Made by a program: the position numbers and the translations under genes
The notes under the pieces: generated by a model
The model's database searches: none
What the model saw: only the letters and a program-made list of their open reading frames with translations
What the model was told of the DNA's origin: nothing
Shown here: piece by piece, positions 8,480 to 16,014 of the stretch
Numbering within the stretch: the first letter of the stretch is position 1
Layout: each line of letters opens with the position of its first letter
Source: Streptomyces fumanus
Lineage (GTDB): Bacteria; Actinomycetota; Actinomycetes; Streptomycetales; Streptomycetaceae
Length of the DNA: 64,000 nt
Direction of reading: 5' to 3'
Assembly (NCBI RefSeq): GCF_014655295.1
Contig: NZ_BNBI01000017.1
Location: 62,001-126,000, forward strand

Positions 8480-9370
8480 GTCGGTCGCACGGCGGTTCGG
8501 GCGGTGTGCCCTTAGGCAACAGCCGTCTCTGCGCGTCGGTGTAGTCACGCCCGGCGGCGGCCCACAGCGTACGGAACTGCGCCTCGGGGCGCAGGTCGAA
8601 GGTCTGGCGCAGGATGCCCGTGCCGACGGTGGCTTCGCAGGGAGCTGGCCACCCAGTCACCGTCGGCGACCGGCAGCATGCCGGAGGCGGCGGCGTCCGT
8701 CGGGTCGTGGATCCGAACCATGTCCGCGCCGAACACGGACAGCACGACGCTGTGTTCTGGGCCTAACCCGATCAGGGCGTCGTTGCCCGTGGCGGGGGCG
8801 CCACCGGGCAGGGGCCTGTGGCGGCCGACGTCCCGCACCCGGACCTGTCCGTCCGTGTTCTGCACGGCGAGGTGCGAGCCGTCCGCGTCGAAGGCGAGCG
8901 GCCCGGTGACGTAGGAGGTGCTGAAGGGCACGCTGGCGGCCCGGCTCGGCAGTGTGCCGATGCGCCGGGGTGCAGTGACGTCCCACAGCAGGATCTCTCC
9001 GCTCAGGATTCCCGTCCGGGTCATCGCGGCCACCTGCCCAGGGTGGTCCGGGTGGGCCACCAACTGGCCGCGCGCGAGGATCCGCTGGTCGAGACCGCCG
9101 CCGCTCCAGTCGGGCACGGGGTGGACGAGGAAGGGCCGGGTGCGCACGGTCCCGTCCGCCGCGTCGACGCGCGCGAGTCTGCCCTCCACCGTCAGCAGGG
9201 CGATCTCGCTGGAAGTGGCCGCCGTCGTGGACCAGCTCGTCCAGGACCGGCTCATCCTGCCGATCGACGGCCGCCTCGTCGGCCTGGCCGTCCAGAACGC
9301 CAGCACCGCCATGCCGGGCAGCCGCGACTTCCCAGGCGGACAGTTGCGGATACCGGAGATCCAGCACGCA
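8480..9370 (-). pseudogene. C-terminal WD40-repeat protein remnant, frameshifted
   Basis: The minus strand carries repeat units typical of WD40 propellers (GEILLWDVTAPRRIGTL, FDADGSHLAVQNTDGQVRVRDV). The tail found in many large Streptomyces WD40 regulators follows: DLRPEAQFRTLWAAAGRDYTDAQRRLLPKG, then TPPEPPC. The tail is in a different frame from the repeats (shift near 8635), and the upstream part changes frame near 9260. The N-terminal effector or NTPase half is absent. It is a decayed fragment. Confidence 0.6.
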
Positions 9371-9849
9371 TGAACGCGGACCCCGCGGCCTGTGCGCCGG
9401 ACCGGCGCCGGCCGATCAACCCTTCGAAGCGGTGCGGCCGGGGCGCCGTCGGGGGAACGGCGCGAGTAGTTGGAGGACGTCGCCCCTGCCTGGTGCCCGA
9501 GCCGGCCGGTGGAGTGGCAGCGCCGCTGCCCCCTCGTCCGGCTCGACCTGGAGGCCGGCCGTGGGACGGCCTCGTCGCTGATGTGCCGCATCACCCGCGC
9601 GGCTACGGGAAGCGAGGGTGCTGCGAGCCCTTGCCGCCGCGGTCCCGGCGCCGAACATTCATTCTCTTGTCTGACCCCGAGTTGAGGAGTTCACTGGTGT
9701 GATGCCGACCTCGGGCGCGACACTGACGGGCTTCTGGCCCTCGCGTCGTGTGTATCTCTTCGACGGTTTCTGTAGCCGGACCGCGTGATCCCGCTCCGCG
9801 CCATCACTTCGTCCGTGCCCTTCCCCGTACGAGAGAACCGAGGCCCGTC
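9371..9849. other. No gene seen; upstream region of carbonic anhydrase
   Basis: About 480 bp with short conflicting frames in both strands and no start with a ribosome site or family similarity. The last 100 bp must hold the carbonic anhydrase promoter. I see no clear operator. Confidence 0.4.
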
Positions 9850-10338
9850 ATGTCCGTCACCGATGAACTGCTCGCCAACAACGCCCGCTACGCCGAGACC
9901 TTCTCCGGTCCCCTCCCGCTGCCGCCCTCTCGCCAACTGGCCGTCGTGGCCTGCATGGACGCCCGGCTGAACGTCTACGCGCTCCTCGGCCTGAACGACG
10001 GCGAGGCGCACGTCATCCGCAACGCCGGCGGGGTGGTGACCCAGGACGAGATCCGCTCGCTCGCCATCAGCCAACGCCTTCTCGGTACCAAGGAGATCAT
10101 CCTGATCCACCACACCGACTGCGGCATGCTGACCTTCACCGACGACGAGTTCAAGGACGCGGTCCAGAAGGACACCGGGATCCGTCCGCCCTGGGCGGCG
10201 GAGGCGTTCCCCGACCTGGAGGAGGACGTACGGCAGTCCGTCGCGCGCATTAAGGCCGACCCGTTCGTCGTCCACAAGGACCGCGTCCGCGGTTTCGTCT
10301 TCAACGTGGCCACGGGCAGGCTCACGGAAGTCCGCTGA
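9850..10338 (+). CDS. Beta-class carbonic anhydrase
   Basis: 162 residues. It interconverts CO2 and bicarbonate in the cytoplasm, for pH balance and to supply bicarbonate to carboxylases. The zinc site is complete: C35 and D37 in ACMDARLN, then H88 and C91 in IHHTDCGM, the same positions as in the short mycobacterial Rv1284-type enzymes. R39 completes the Asp-Arg dyad. Length is normal for this subgroup. The ATG at 9850 is preceded by a weak GAGG. Monocistronic. In an acyl-CoA-consuming PKS host, bicarbonate supply for malonyl- and methylmalonyl-CoA would be useful, but no link is visible. Confidence 0.92.
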   Translation: MSVTDELLANNARYAETFSGPLPLPPSRQLAVVACMDARLNVYALLGLNDGEAHVIRNAGGVVTQDEIRSLAISQRLLGTKEIILIHHTDCGMLTFTDDEFKDAVQKDTGIRPPWAAEAFPDLEEDVRQSVARIKADPFVVHKDRVRGFVFNVATGRLTEVR

Positions 10339-10537
10339 CCGGGCTCCCGCCGTAGCAGGCGCCGCGCAGCAGGCGGGTGGCGCGGCGGGTCCGAGCGGTG
10401 ACGCTCGCCGAAGAGCCGATGCGAGCAGCGACGGCCGGTCGTCGTCGGGGCGCTGCCCCCGTCGTCTCGGGCGGTGCCGACGCACTGCCGGCAATCGTCT
10501 GGTGCGGGGGGCAGCGGTTGCCGTAGGGTGCCGGGCG

Positions 10538-10565
10538 ACCGTTATGGGAGCGCTCCCATAACGGT
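10538..10565. promoter_or_regulatory. 28-bp perfect palindrome with CebR-type operator core
   Basis: A perfect palindrome from 10538 to 10565, whose core TGGGAGCGCTCCCA is identical to the operator of CebR, the LacI-family cello-oligosaccharide repressor of Streptomyces. It lies 48 bp upstream of the Cip1-like gene start. A plausible promoter (TTGCCG at 10518, 17-nt spacer, GTTATG at 10541) would have its -10 element inside the palindrome, so binding should block transcription. The cebR gene itself is not in the window. Confidence 0.8.
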
Positions 10566-10612
10566 TCGCGCAATCCCTCCGATCCCACCCGATGGAGAAT
10601 GGAGAACTTCGC

Positions 10613-11467
10613 ATGCGCTCTCCCCTCTGCTCCGTCCGGCGGCTGCCCCGCCTGCTCGCCGCCGCTGCCCTGGCCGGCGTCACCGTGGTGGCCGCCACCG
10701 GCGGCGCTCCGGCCCACGACCGTCACGGCGGCCGGCCGGCCGGCGGCTGCGCCCCCGACCCGGCGTTACTGTTCTGCGAGGACTTCGAGAAGCTGCCGCG
10801 CGGCGCGGGCACCAGCCTGGACTGGGGCGTGGACACCCGTAACGGCGCGCTGTCCGTCGAACGCGAGCCGGGCCGCGGACACGGCGGCAAGCGCGGCACG
10901 GACCAAGTACTGCGGGTGCGCACCGAGGGCAACGGATACGCGTTCCTGGAGGTCGACGAGTTCTCCGCCCCGGACAACAGCTTCTTCGGCCGGATACGGG
11001 TGAAGGTCGACGCCTTCCCCACCGCTCCGGACTGGGCCCACTTCACCCTGGTGGAAGCCACCGGCCGGGGCGACGGCAGCGTGGTCCGGCCGATCGGCGG
11101 CCAGTACGTACCCACCGTCGGCGACGGGGTGCATCTGTGGGGCATCGGCTCCGACGGCGGCCCCACGGGCGACTGGACCGACTGGCGCGAGTCCGCCCCG
11201 GCGGAACCGGGGAAGTGGACGTGCCTGGAGTGGGAGATGGACGCCTCGGACAACCGCGTGGCGGTGTGGATCGACGGGAAGCCGCAGCCCGACATGACCG
11301 TCACCACCACCCGGCACGGCGGCAATCCGGTGGACTTCGTCCTCCCCGCCTTCGACACCGTCCGCATCGGCTGGCAGCTCTACCAGGGCAATCCCACCCC
11401 GGACTCCTACGACCTGCGTCTGGACGACCTTGCGCTGTCCACGAAGCGCGTCGGATGCGGCCGTTGA
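10613..11467 (+). CDS. Secreted Cip1-like beta-jelly-roll protein (plant polysaccharide degradation)
   Basis: 284 residues. A signal peptide occupies residues 1-about 35 (RRLPRLLAAAALAGVTVVAATGGAPA). The mature part has ALLFCEDFEKLP near its start, a central beta-sandwich (FFGRIRVKVDAFPTAPDWAHFTLVEA, WTCLEWEMDASDN, VAVWIDGKP) and a final DSYDLRLDDLALS, matching the Cip1-like core of secreted fungal and bacterial lignocellulose-associated proteins. Related polysaccharide lyases share the fold; the activity of this one is not certain. The ATG at 10613 follows GGAGA at 7 nt. Leu52 is a TTA codon, so translation should need bldA tRNA. The CebR-type operator upstream suggests induction by cello-oligosaccharides. 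Confidence 0.75.
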   Translation: MRSPLCSVRRLPRLLAAAALAGVTVVAATGGAPAHDRHGGRPAGGCAPDPALLFCEDFEKLPRGAGTSLDWGVDTRNGALSVEREPGRGHGGKRGTDQVLRVRTEGNGYAFLEVDEFSAPDNSFFGRIRVKVDAFPTAPDWAHFTLVEATGRGDGSVVRPIGGQYVPTVGDGVHLWGIGSDGGPTGDWTDWRESAPAEPGKWTCLEWEMDASDNRVAVWIDGKPQPDMTVTTTRHGGNPVDFVLPAFDTVRIGWQLYQGNPTPDSYDLRLDDLALSTKRVGCGR

Positions 11468-11814
11468 CCGGCATCACAGGCCGGCGCCCGCTCAGGGCAC
11501 CGGCCGGCGGACGCTGACGGCGAGCAGGGCGGTGACGGCCGGCATCACGGCAGCCGCCACCGCCACCGCCATCGCCCGGCCCGGCGGGCAGCGCGTCCAG
11601 TCCGGGCCCGCCGGGCGGCGCCTCCGGCTCAGGGAACGGGGTGATGCACTGGTACGTCCGAGGTGGTCGATCACTGGGTGTCCGACCGCGGTGTGGCCGC
11701 AGGTGGCCCGGCTCCGCCGGATGCCGCTCACCGGAGCGGACTCCCCCGTCGTTCCCGTTCTCCCGGTCCGTCTCCGTCACCGTGGCCATGTCCGTGTGAG
11801 GGCCTGGTGGTGGT
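11468..11814. other. Convergent intergenic region; possible transporter C-terminal scrap
   Basis: Between the Cip1-like gene and the convergent LysR gene. The minus strand at about 11512-11590 reads AMAVAVAAAVMPAVTALLAVSVRR and then stops, like the final membrane helix of an MFS transporter, but nothing upstream extends it. Otherwise empty. Confidence 0.3.
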
Positions 11815-12708
11815 TCAGGCGGTCGAGGAGATGGCCCGGGTGACGGCTGTGATCGCGGGGGTGGGGCGGCCGGGGAGGCGCGCGACGAGTACCCGGCGGG
11901 TCTCGGGGGGCGCGCCCTCGACGCGGAGCAGGCTCACCCCGGGCGGCAGGAGGGGCGAGAACCGCGACGGCACGGTCGTCACGCCGAAGCCGCCGGCGAC
12001 CAGGTGGAGCTTGGTCAGCCAGTCGCGTGCGCGGTGGGCGATGCGTGGCCGTGCGGGCAGGCCGGGCCAGACGCCGAGCAGGGGCTCGGAGGACGATGAG
12101 GGGGCGGCGATCCACGCGGCGTCGGCCAGTTCGTCGACGTGCACCGTGGTGCGTCCGGCGAACTGCCCGGCCGAGGGCGCCGCCACGGCCAGTTCGGTGT
12201 CCGTGACGGTCTCGATGTGCAGCCGCGGCGAGTCGTTGTCGAAAGTGCGGTGCGGTGGACGGGACGTCAGCACGGCGAGGTCGAGCGTGCCCGCGCGCAC
12301 TGCCCGGACCAGGGTGGGGGTGGTGCCCTCGCTGGTGGTGACGGTGATGTGCGGGTCGGTCGCCGCGAGGTGGGCGAGGGCGGCGGGCAGCATGGCCACG
12401 CCCGCGCTGATGACCATGCCGAGCCGGACCGGTTCGGTTCCCGGGCCGGTACCGGTGAGTTCGCGTTCGGCGGCCGCGAGAGAGGCCAGGACCGTGTGGG
12501 CGTGGCGCAGCAGGGTCTGACCGGCGGGGGTGAGCCGTACCCCGTCCGGACGGCGTTCGAACAGGGTGGTGCCCGCGCTGCGTTCGAGGGCGGCGGCCTG
12601 GCGGGAGACGGCCGACTGGGTGTAGCCGAGCCGGGAAGCTGCCGCGGTGAAGCTGCCGGACTCGGCGATCTGCCGCAGGACCCGCAGTCCTGTACTGGAG
12701 ATGTCCAT
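11815..12708 (-). CDS. LysR-family transcriptional regulator
   Basis: 297 residues. Residues 3-62 are a LysR winged helix-turn-helix (LRVLRQIAESGSFTAAASRLGYTQSAVSRQ, then TLFERRPDGVRLTPAG). Residues about 90-290 are a periplasmic-binding-protein-like effector domain (VRLGMVISAG...VARAGTLDLAVL...). The start is taken at the ATG at 12708 (MDISSTGLR); an upstream in-frame ATG would add six residues. It diverges from the MDR oxidoreductase at 12809 with a 100-bp gap, the standard layout in which a LysR regulator controls its neighbour in response to that enzyme's substrate or product. It has no obvious tie to the PKS genes. Confidence 0.9.
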   Translation of the reverse strand: MDISSTGLRVLRQIAESGSFTAAASRLGYTQSAVSRQAAALERSAGTTLFERRPDGVRLTPAGQTLLRHAHTVLASLAAAERELTGTGPGTEPVRLGMVISAGVAMLPAALAHLAATDPHITVTTSEGTTPTLVRAVRAGTLDLAVLTSRPPHRTFDNDSPRLHIETVTDTELAVAAPSAGQFAGRTTVHVDELADAAWIAAPSSSSEPLLGVWPGLPARPRIAHRARDWLTKLHLVAGGFGVTTVPSRFSPLLPPGVSLLRVEGAPPETRRVLVARLPGRPTPAITAVTRAISSTA

Positions 12709-12808
12709 GCGACCTACGCATACCACGGATGCCGGATCGTCGATTCCCGAATGCCCCCGCGGCTCCTAGTGTCGGTCCCAGGAAACGGACGGACATGGAG
12801 GTCATCAG
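12709..12808. promoter_or_regulatory. Divergent LysR / MDR-oxidoreductase promoter region
   Basis: One hundred bp separating the two starts. It should carry overlapping promoters and the LysR site. GGAGG at 12798 serves the GTG at 12809. I could not pick a single convincing T-N11-A box by eye. Confidence 0.45.
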
Positions 12809-13897
12809 GTGCGAGCAGCGGTCTTGACGCGGTTCGGCGCTCCGCTGACGGTGCGGGAGGTGCCGGACCCCGCGGCGGGGGGCGGTGAGGTGCTGGTCGA
12901 GGTCCTCGCCGCCTACGTGGCGCCCTACGCGGCCGAGGTCTTCGACGGCACGCGGAACTATCCCCTGGTCCCACCGGTCGTGCCCGGTGTGGGCGGCGTG
13001 GGACGGATCGTTCACGTCGGCCCGGACGCCACCCGGCTGCGCGTCGGCGACCTGGTGTGGTGCGACGCGACGGTGCGGGCGCGGGACGACGCCCTGGCAC
13101 CCGACATCACGCTCCAGGGCTGGAGCCCGCGCGGTGAGGGCGGCGCGCGGCTCGCCCGCCATCTGGCGGACGGTGCGTTCGCCGAGCTGATGCGGGTCCC
13201 GACGGAGAACGTCCATCCGCTGCCCGCCGCGGCGGGCGACGACCCGGCCCGGTGGACGGCGCTCAGCGTGCACGCCATCTCCTACGGCGGGTTGCTCGCG
13301 GGCGGACTCGCCGCCGGGGAGACGCTGCTGGTCAGCGGGGCCACCGGCAACCTGGGCAGCAGCGCGGTCGCGGTGGCGTTCGCGATGGGAGCGGGCCGCG
13401 TCGTCGCACCGGGCCGCAACCAGGCCGCGCTCGGCCTCCTCGCCGACCGGTTCGGCCCGCAACTGCGCCCGGTCGGGCTGACCGGGGACGAGGCCACCGA
13501 CCGCGCGGCGATGTCCGCGGCGGCCGGCGGCCCGATCGACATGGTGATCGACCTGCTCCCGCCGAGCGCACCCAGCTCGACGTCGCGCGCGGCGGCCATG
13601 ACCGTACGCGAGTACGGCCGCGTCGTCCTCATGGGCGGCGTCGGCATGCTCGGCGGTGACGACTTCGCACTGCCGTATCCCTGGATCATGCGCAACTCGG
13701 TCACCGTGCGCGGGCAGTGGATGTACCCGCGCACCGCCAACGTCGGCATCATCCGGCTCCTCGCCTCGGGTGCTGTGGATCTCGCCCTGGAACGAGTCCG
13801 GTCGTTCGGTCTCGACGCCGTCAACGACGCCATCGCGTACGCCGCCGCCCACCCCGGCCCGTTCGACCGCACCAGCCTCGTCCCGCCGGCCGGGTGA
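12809..13897 (+). CDS. MDR-superfamily zinc-type alcohol dehydrogenase / quinone oxidoreductase
   Basis: 362 residues. An N-terminal GroES-like domain runs to about residue 140 (MRAAVLTRFGAPLTVREVPDP, with VPGVGGVGRIVHVGPDATRLRVGDLVW). A Rossmann NAD(P)H domain follows, with nucleotide loop SGATGNLGSSAVAVA (residues about 174-188). The catalytic-zinc Cys-x-x-His pattern is not obvious, so it is more like the quinone-oxidoreductase side of the superfamily. It would reduce a carbonyl or enone with NADPH. The start is the GTG at 12809, with GGAGG at 7 nt. It diverges from the LysR gene, its likely regulator. Substrate unknown. Confidence 0.85.
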   Translation: MRAAVLTRFGAPLTVREVPDPAAGGGEVLVEVLAAYVAPYAAEVFDGTRNYPLVPPVVPGVGGVGRIVHVGPDATRLRVGDLVWCDATVRARDDALAPDITLQGWSPRGEGGARLARHLADGAFAELMRVPTENVHPLPAAAGDDPARWTALSVHAISYGGLLAGGLAAGETLLVSGATGNLGSSAVAVAFAMGAGRVVAPGRNQAALGLLADRFGPQLRPVGLTGDEATDRAAMSAAAGGPIDMVIDLLPPSAPSSTSRAAAMTVREYGRVVLMGGVGMLGGDDFALPYPWIMRNSVTVRGQWMYPRTANVGIIRLLASGAVDLALERVRSFGLDAVNDAIAYAAAHPGPFDRTSLVPPAG

Positions 13898-14143
13898 CCC
13901 GGCCCACCGGCCGCCACCGTCCGCACGACCCGCCCCCTCGCCATCAGCACATGGGCGGTCGTGGCGGGACACCGGCCCGGCAGCCGGCCGGAGGCCACGC
14001 CGGACACGTCCACCGGGGCGGGTGCGGGACCGCCTGGTGTCCTCGGCGGTGGTTGCGGTGCCGACCGCCCCGCGGCTCCGGGCGGACGCGGCCGGCTCGC
14101 GCCGGCGTGCGCACACCGTGAACGAGGCCATCGTCGTGAGTTC

Positions 14144-15088
14144 TCAGCCGTGCCGTCCGCCGGTGTGCACCTGGTCGCTGTCGGCGGACTCCATGAAGTC
14201 CAGCATGAGACGGTTCACCTTCTCGGCGTGGTCGATCTGCGGACCGTGCCCCGTGCCCGCGACGATCTCGACCCGGGAGCCCGGTATCAGCCGGGGCACG
14301 CGCTCGGCCTGCCGCTGCGGGTGCAGGATCAGGCTCCGCTTTCCGATCACCAGGTACAGCGGTGTGCGGATGTCGGCCAGTTCGGCATCCGACAGCGGCA
14401 GTGGTGCCGGGCGGCGGATGCGGTAGGCGCGCCTGCTCGCGTGGACCATGGCCCGCAGTTCCGGTACGACCAGCACGGGCTGGTCCAGCCAGGCCGCGAG
14501 CCGGGGACGCAGTGCCCGGGGGGCGAAACTGGCGAAGAGACTGACGAAGATCCAGGTGAAGAAGCGCAGCCCGATCTTCTCCAGGCCGCCGGGGTCGAGG
14601 AGGGTGGCCGAAGCGAGGCGTCCGGGCTCGCGGTGCGCCTGGTTGAGGGCGAGCCAGCCGCCGTAGGAGGAGCCGACGAGATGCACCCGGTCGAGCCCGA
14701 GCCCGGCCAGGGTCTCCTCCAGCCACTGTGCCGCGTGCTCGGGCCGGTGGATCGGAGCGCGCTGCACGCTGCGGCCGGGATCGCCCGGAGTGTCGAGGGC
14801 GTAGACCGGGCGGGCCGCGCTCAGTGCGGGGGTGTTGGGATACCACATGGCCGAGCAGGAGCCCGCGCCGTGCAGGAGGACGACAGGAGTGCGGTCGCGG
14901 GCGGCGGCGTCGGCGGGGTCGTAGCGGTAGACGTGCGTCGTACCGAAGGACGTCTCCACGTCCTGCTCCGCTGACGCGGTCGCTCCCAGCGCGTAGAGCG
15001 CGTCGCACGCTGCGAAGTACCGCTCGCGTCGGGTGTCGTCGATGTAGCGGCCGACATCGGCCGGGGGCCGCGGGACGGATGTGGACAC
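14144..15088 (-). CDS. Alpha/beta-hydrolase
   Basis: 314 residues. Features seen are the oxyanion segment VVLLHGAGSCSAMWYPN, the nucleophile elbow GSSYGG (G-x-S-x-G), a cap region, a late acid strand (TPLYLVIGKRS) and the catalytic His in AGTGHGPQIDH. It would be a cytoplasmic esterase or thioesterase-like hydrolase. I chose the GTG at 15088 (V-STSVPRPP), because GGAGG lies 6 nt upstream. The ATG at 15136 lies next to the TetR operator and would leave no room for a leader. Divergently paired with the TetR gene at 15217 over a double operator, it is almost surely repressed by that protein. Polyether clusters use an alpha/beta-hydrolase (MonCII type) to release the product; whether this one does is untested. 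Confidence 0.85.
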   Translation of the reverse strand: MSTSVPRPPADVGRYIDDTRRERYFAACDALYALGATASAEQDVETSFGTTHVYRYDPADAAARDRTPVVLLHGAGSCSAMWYPNTPALSAARPVYALDTPGDPGRSVQRAPIHRPEHAAQWLEETLAGLGLDRVHLVGSSYGGWLALNQAHREPGRLASATLLDPGGLEKIGLRFFTWIFVSLFASFAPRALRPRLAAWLDQPVLVVPELRAMVHASRRAYRIRRPAPLPLSDAELADIRTPLYLVIGKRSLILHPQRQAERVPRLIPGSRVEIVAGTGHGPQIDHAEKVNRLMLDFMESADSDQVHTGGRHG

Positions 15089-15119
15089 GGGCTGCCTCCG
15101 AGGAGCCGGAACGTTTTCG

Positions 15120-15135
15120 TGATACGAACGTATCA
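15120..15135. promoter_or_regulatory. TetR operator, copy 1
   Basis: TGATACGAACGTATCA has arms TGATACG/CGTATCA around a 2-nt centre. It lies 31 bp upstream of the hydrolase GTG. It is matched by a second copy 23 bp away centre to centre, about two helical turns, so two repressor dimers can bind on one face. Confidence 0.85.
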
Positions 15136-15142
15136 TGGTTTA

Positions 15143-15158
15143 TGATACGACCGTATCA
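15143..15158. promoter_or_regulatory. TetR operator, copy 2
   Basis: TGATACGACCGTATCA has the same 7-bp arms as copy 1, and only the central two bases differ. It lies 58 bp upstream of the TetR start, so the pair can repress the hydrolase gene and autoregulate the regulator. Confidence 0.85.
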
Positions 15159-15216
15159 ATGCTGGGCGGGACGCGGTCCCGGCAGCATCGGCCGTGCGGA
15201 AACGGAGAAGCGGACC

Positions 15217-15834
15217 GTGCCCAAGCAGGTGGACCATGAGCAACGGCGCACGCAGATCGCGGAAGCGCTGATCCGCGCCTCCGCGCGCCTCGGCCTCCAT
15301 GCGGTGGGCATGCGGGACGTGGCGGCGGAGGCGGGTGTCTCCCTGCGACTGGTGCAGTACTACTTCCAGTCCAAGGAGAAGCTGCTCCTGTTCGGGCTGC
15401 GGCACGTCACGGAACGCTTCGGGCAGCGCGTGGCCGCCCGCGTCCGGGCCGCCGGCGACGACCCGGGACCCCGCGCGGTCATCGAGGCCCTGCTCGGGGC
15501 GGCGCTGCCCGCGGACGAGGAGAGCCGGGTCTTCCATCACCTGTACACCGCCTATGCGGTCCTGTCGGTCACCGACGACACGCTCGCCGCCCAGCCGTAC
15601 ATCAAAGAGCCCGACGCCGCCGAGGCCACCGTCACGAAGCTGCTCACACAGGCGGCGGCGGACGGGCAGTTGCGGTCCGGGACGGATCCGCACACGGAGG
15701 CGGTCAGCCTGCTGGCCCTGTCCGCGGGGCTGGGCACCAGCGTCCTGGTGGGCCAGCGCAGCACCGAGTCCGCCGCCGCGGTCCTCTCCTACCACCTCGA
15801 CCGGATCTTCCTCGAGCCCCGTCTCGGGCCGTGA
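15217..15834 (+). CDS. TetR-family transcriptional repressor
   Basis: 205 residues. Residues about 9-55 form the TetR helix-turn-helix (RRTQIAEALIRASARLGLHAVGMRDVAAEAGVSLRLVQYYFQSKEKLL). The remainder is the helical ligand-binding and dimerisation domain. The start is the GTG at 15217 with GGAG at 9 nt; the much longer open frame upstream crosses the operators and is not translated sense. The doubled 16-bp palindrome between it and the hydrolase is its obvious target. I found no copy of that palindrome in the 180 bp before the PKS gene at 16015, so direct control of the cluster is not supported by sequence. Confidence 0.9.
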   Translation: MPKQVDHEQRRTQIAEALIRASARLGLHAVGMRDVAAEAGVSLRLVQYYFQSKEKLLLFGLRHVTERFGQRVAARVRAAGDDPGPRAVIEALLGAALPADEESRVFHHLYTAYAVLSVTDDTLAAQPYIKEPDAAEATVTKLLTQAAADGQLRSGTDPHTEAVSLLALSAGLGTSVLVGQRSTESAAAVLSYHLDRIFLEPRLGP

Positions 15835-15879
15835 GCAGGGCTGTCCGCCGGTCCCGCAGGGGGCGGCGGTCCCGGAACT

Positions 15880-15923
15880 GGGGGTGGGGAGCGGCGGTAG
15901 GGGTTGGGGCGGGGGCGGCGGGG
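15880..15923 (+). other. G-run cluster (potential G-quadruplex) upstream of the terminal PKS gene
   Basis: Six runs of four or five G within 44 nt (15880-84, 15886-89, 15900-03, 15906-09, 15911-15, 15920-23) on the coding strand, about 90 nt before the PKS start. It is enough for an intramolecular quadruplex in DNA or in the 5' leader. High-GC DNA makes chance plausible, but the density is unusual here. Confidence 0.4.
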
Positions 15924-16014
15924 TCCATAGGTTGTGCGGCGGCCCCGTCATGCCGCGTCACCCTGGCTGCCGGCGATCCGGGTACAACTCCCCCTGCAAC
16001 GAGCGGAGTCCGCG

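Noticed and set aside
11512..11590. Intact MFS transporter
   Set aside because: Only one hydrophobic helix is readable and the upstream sequence does not encode more; not a gene.
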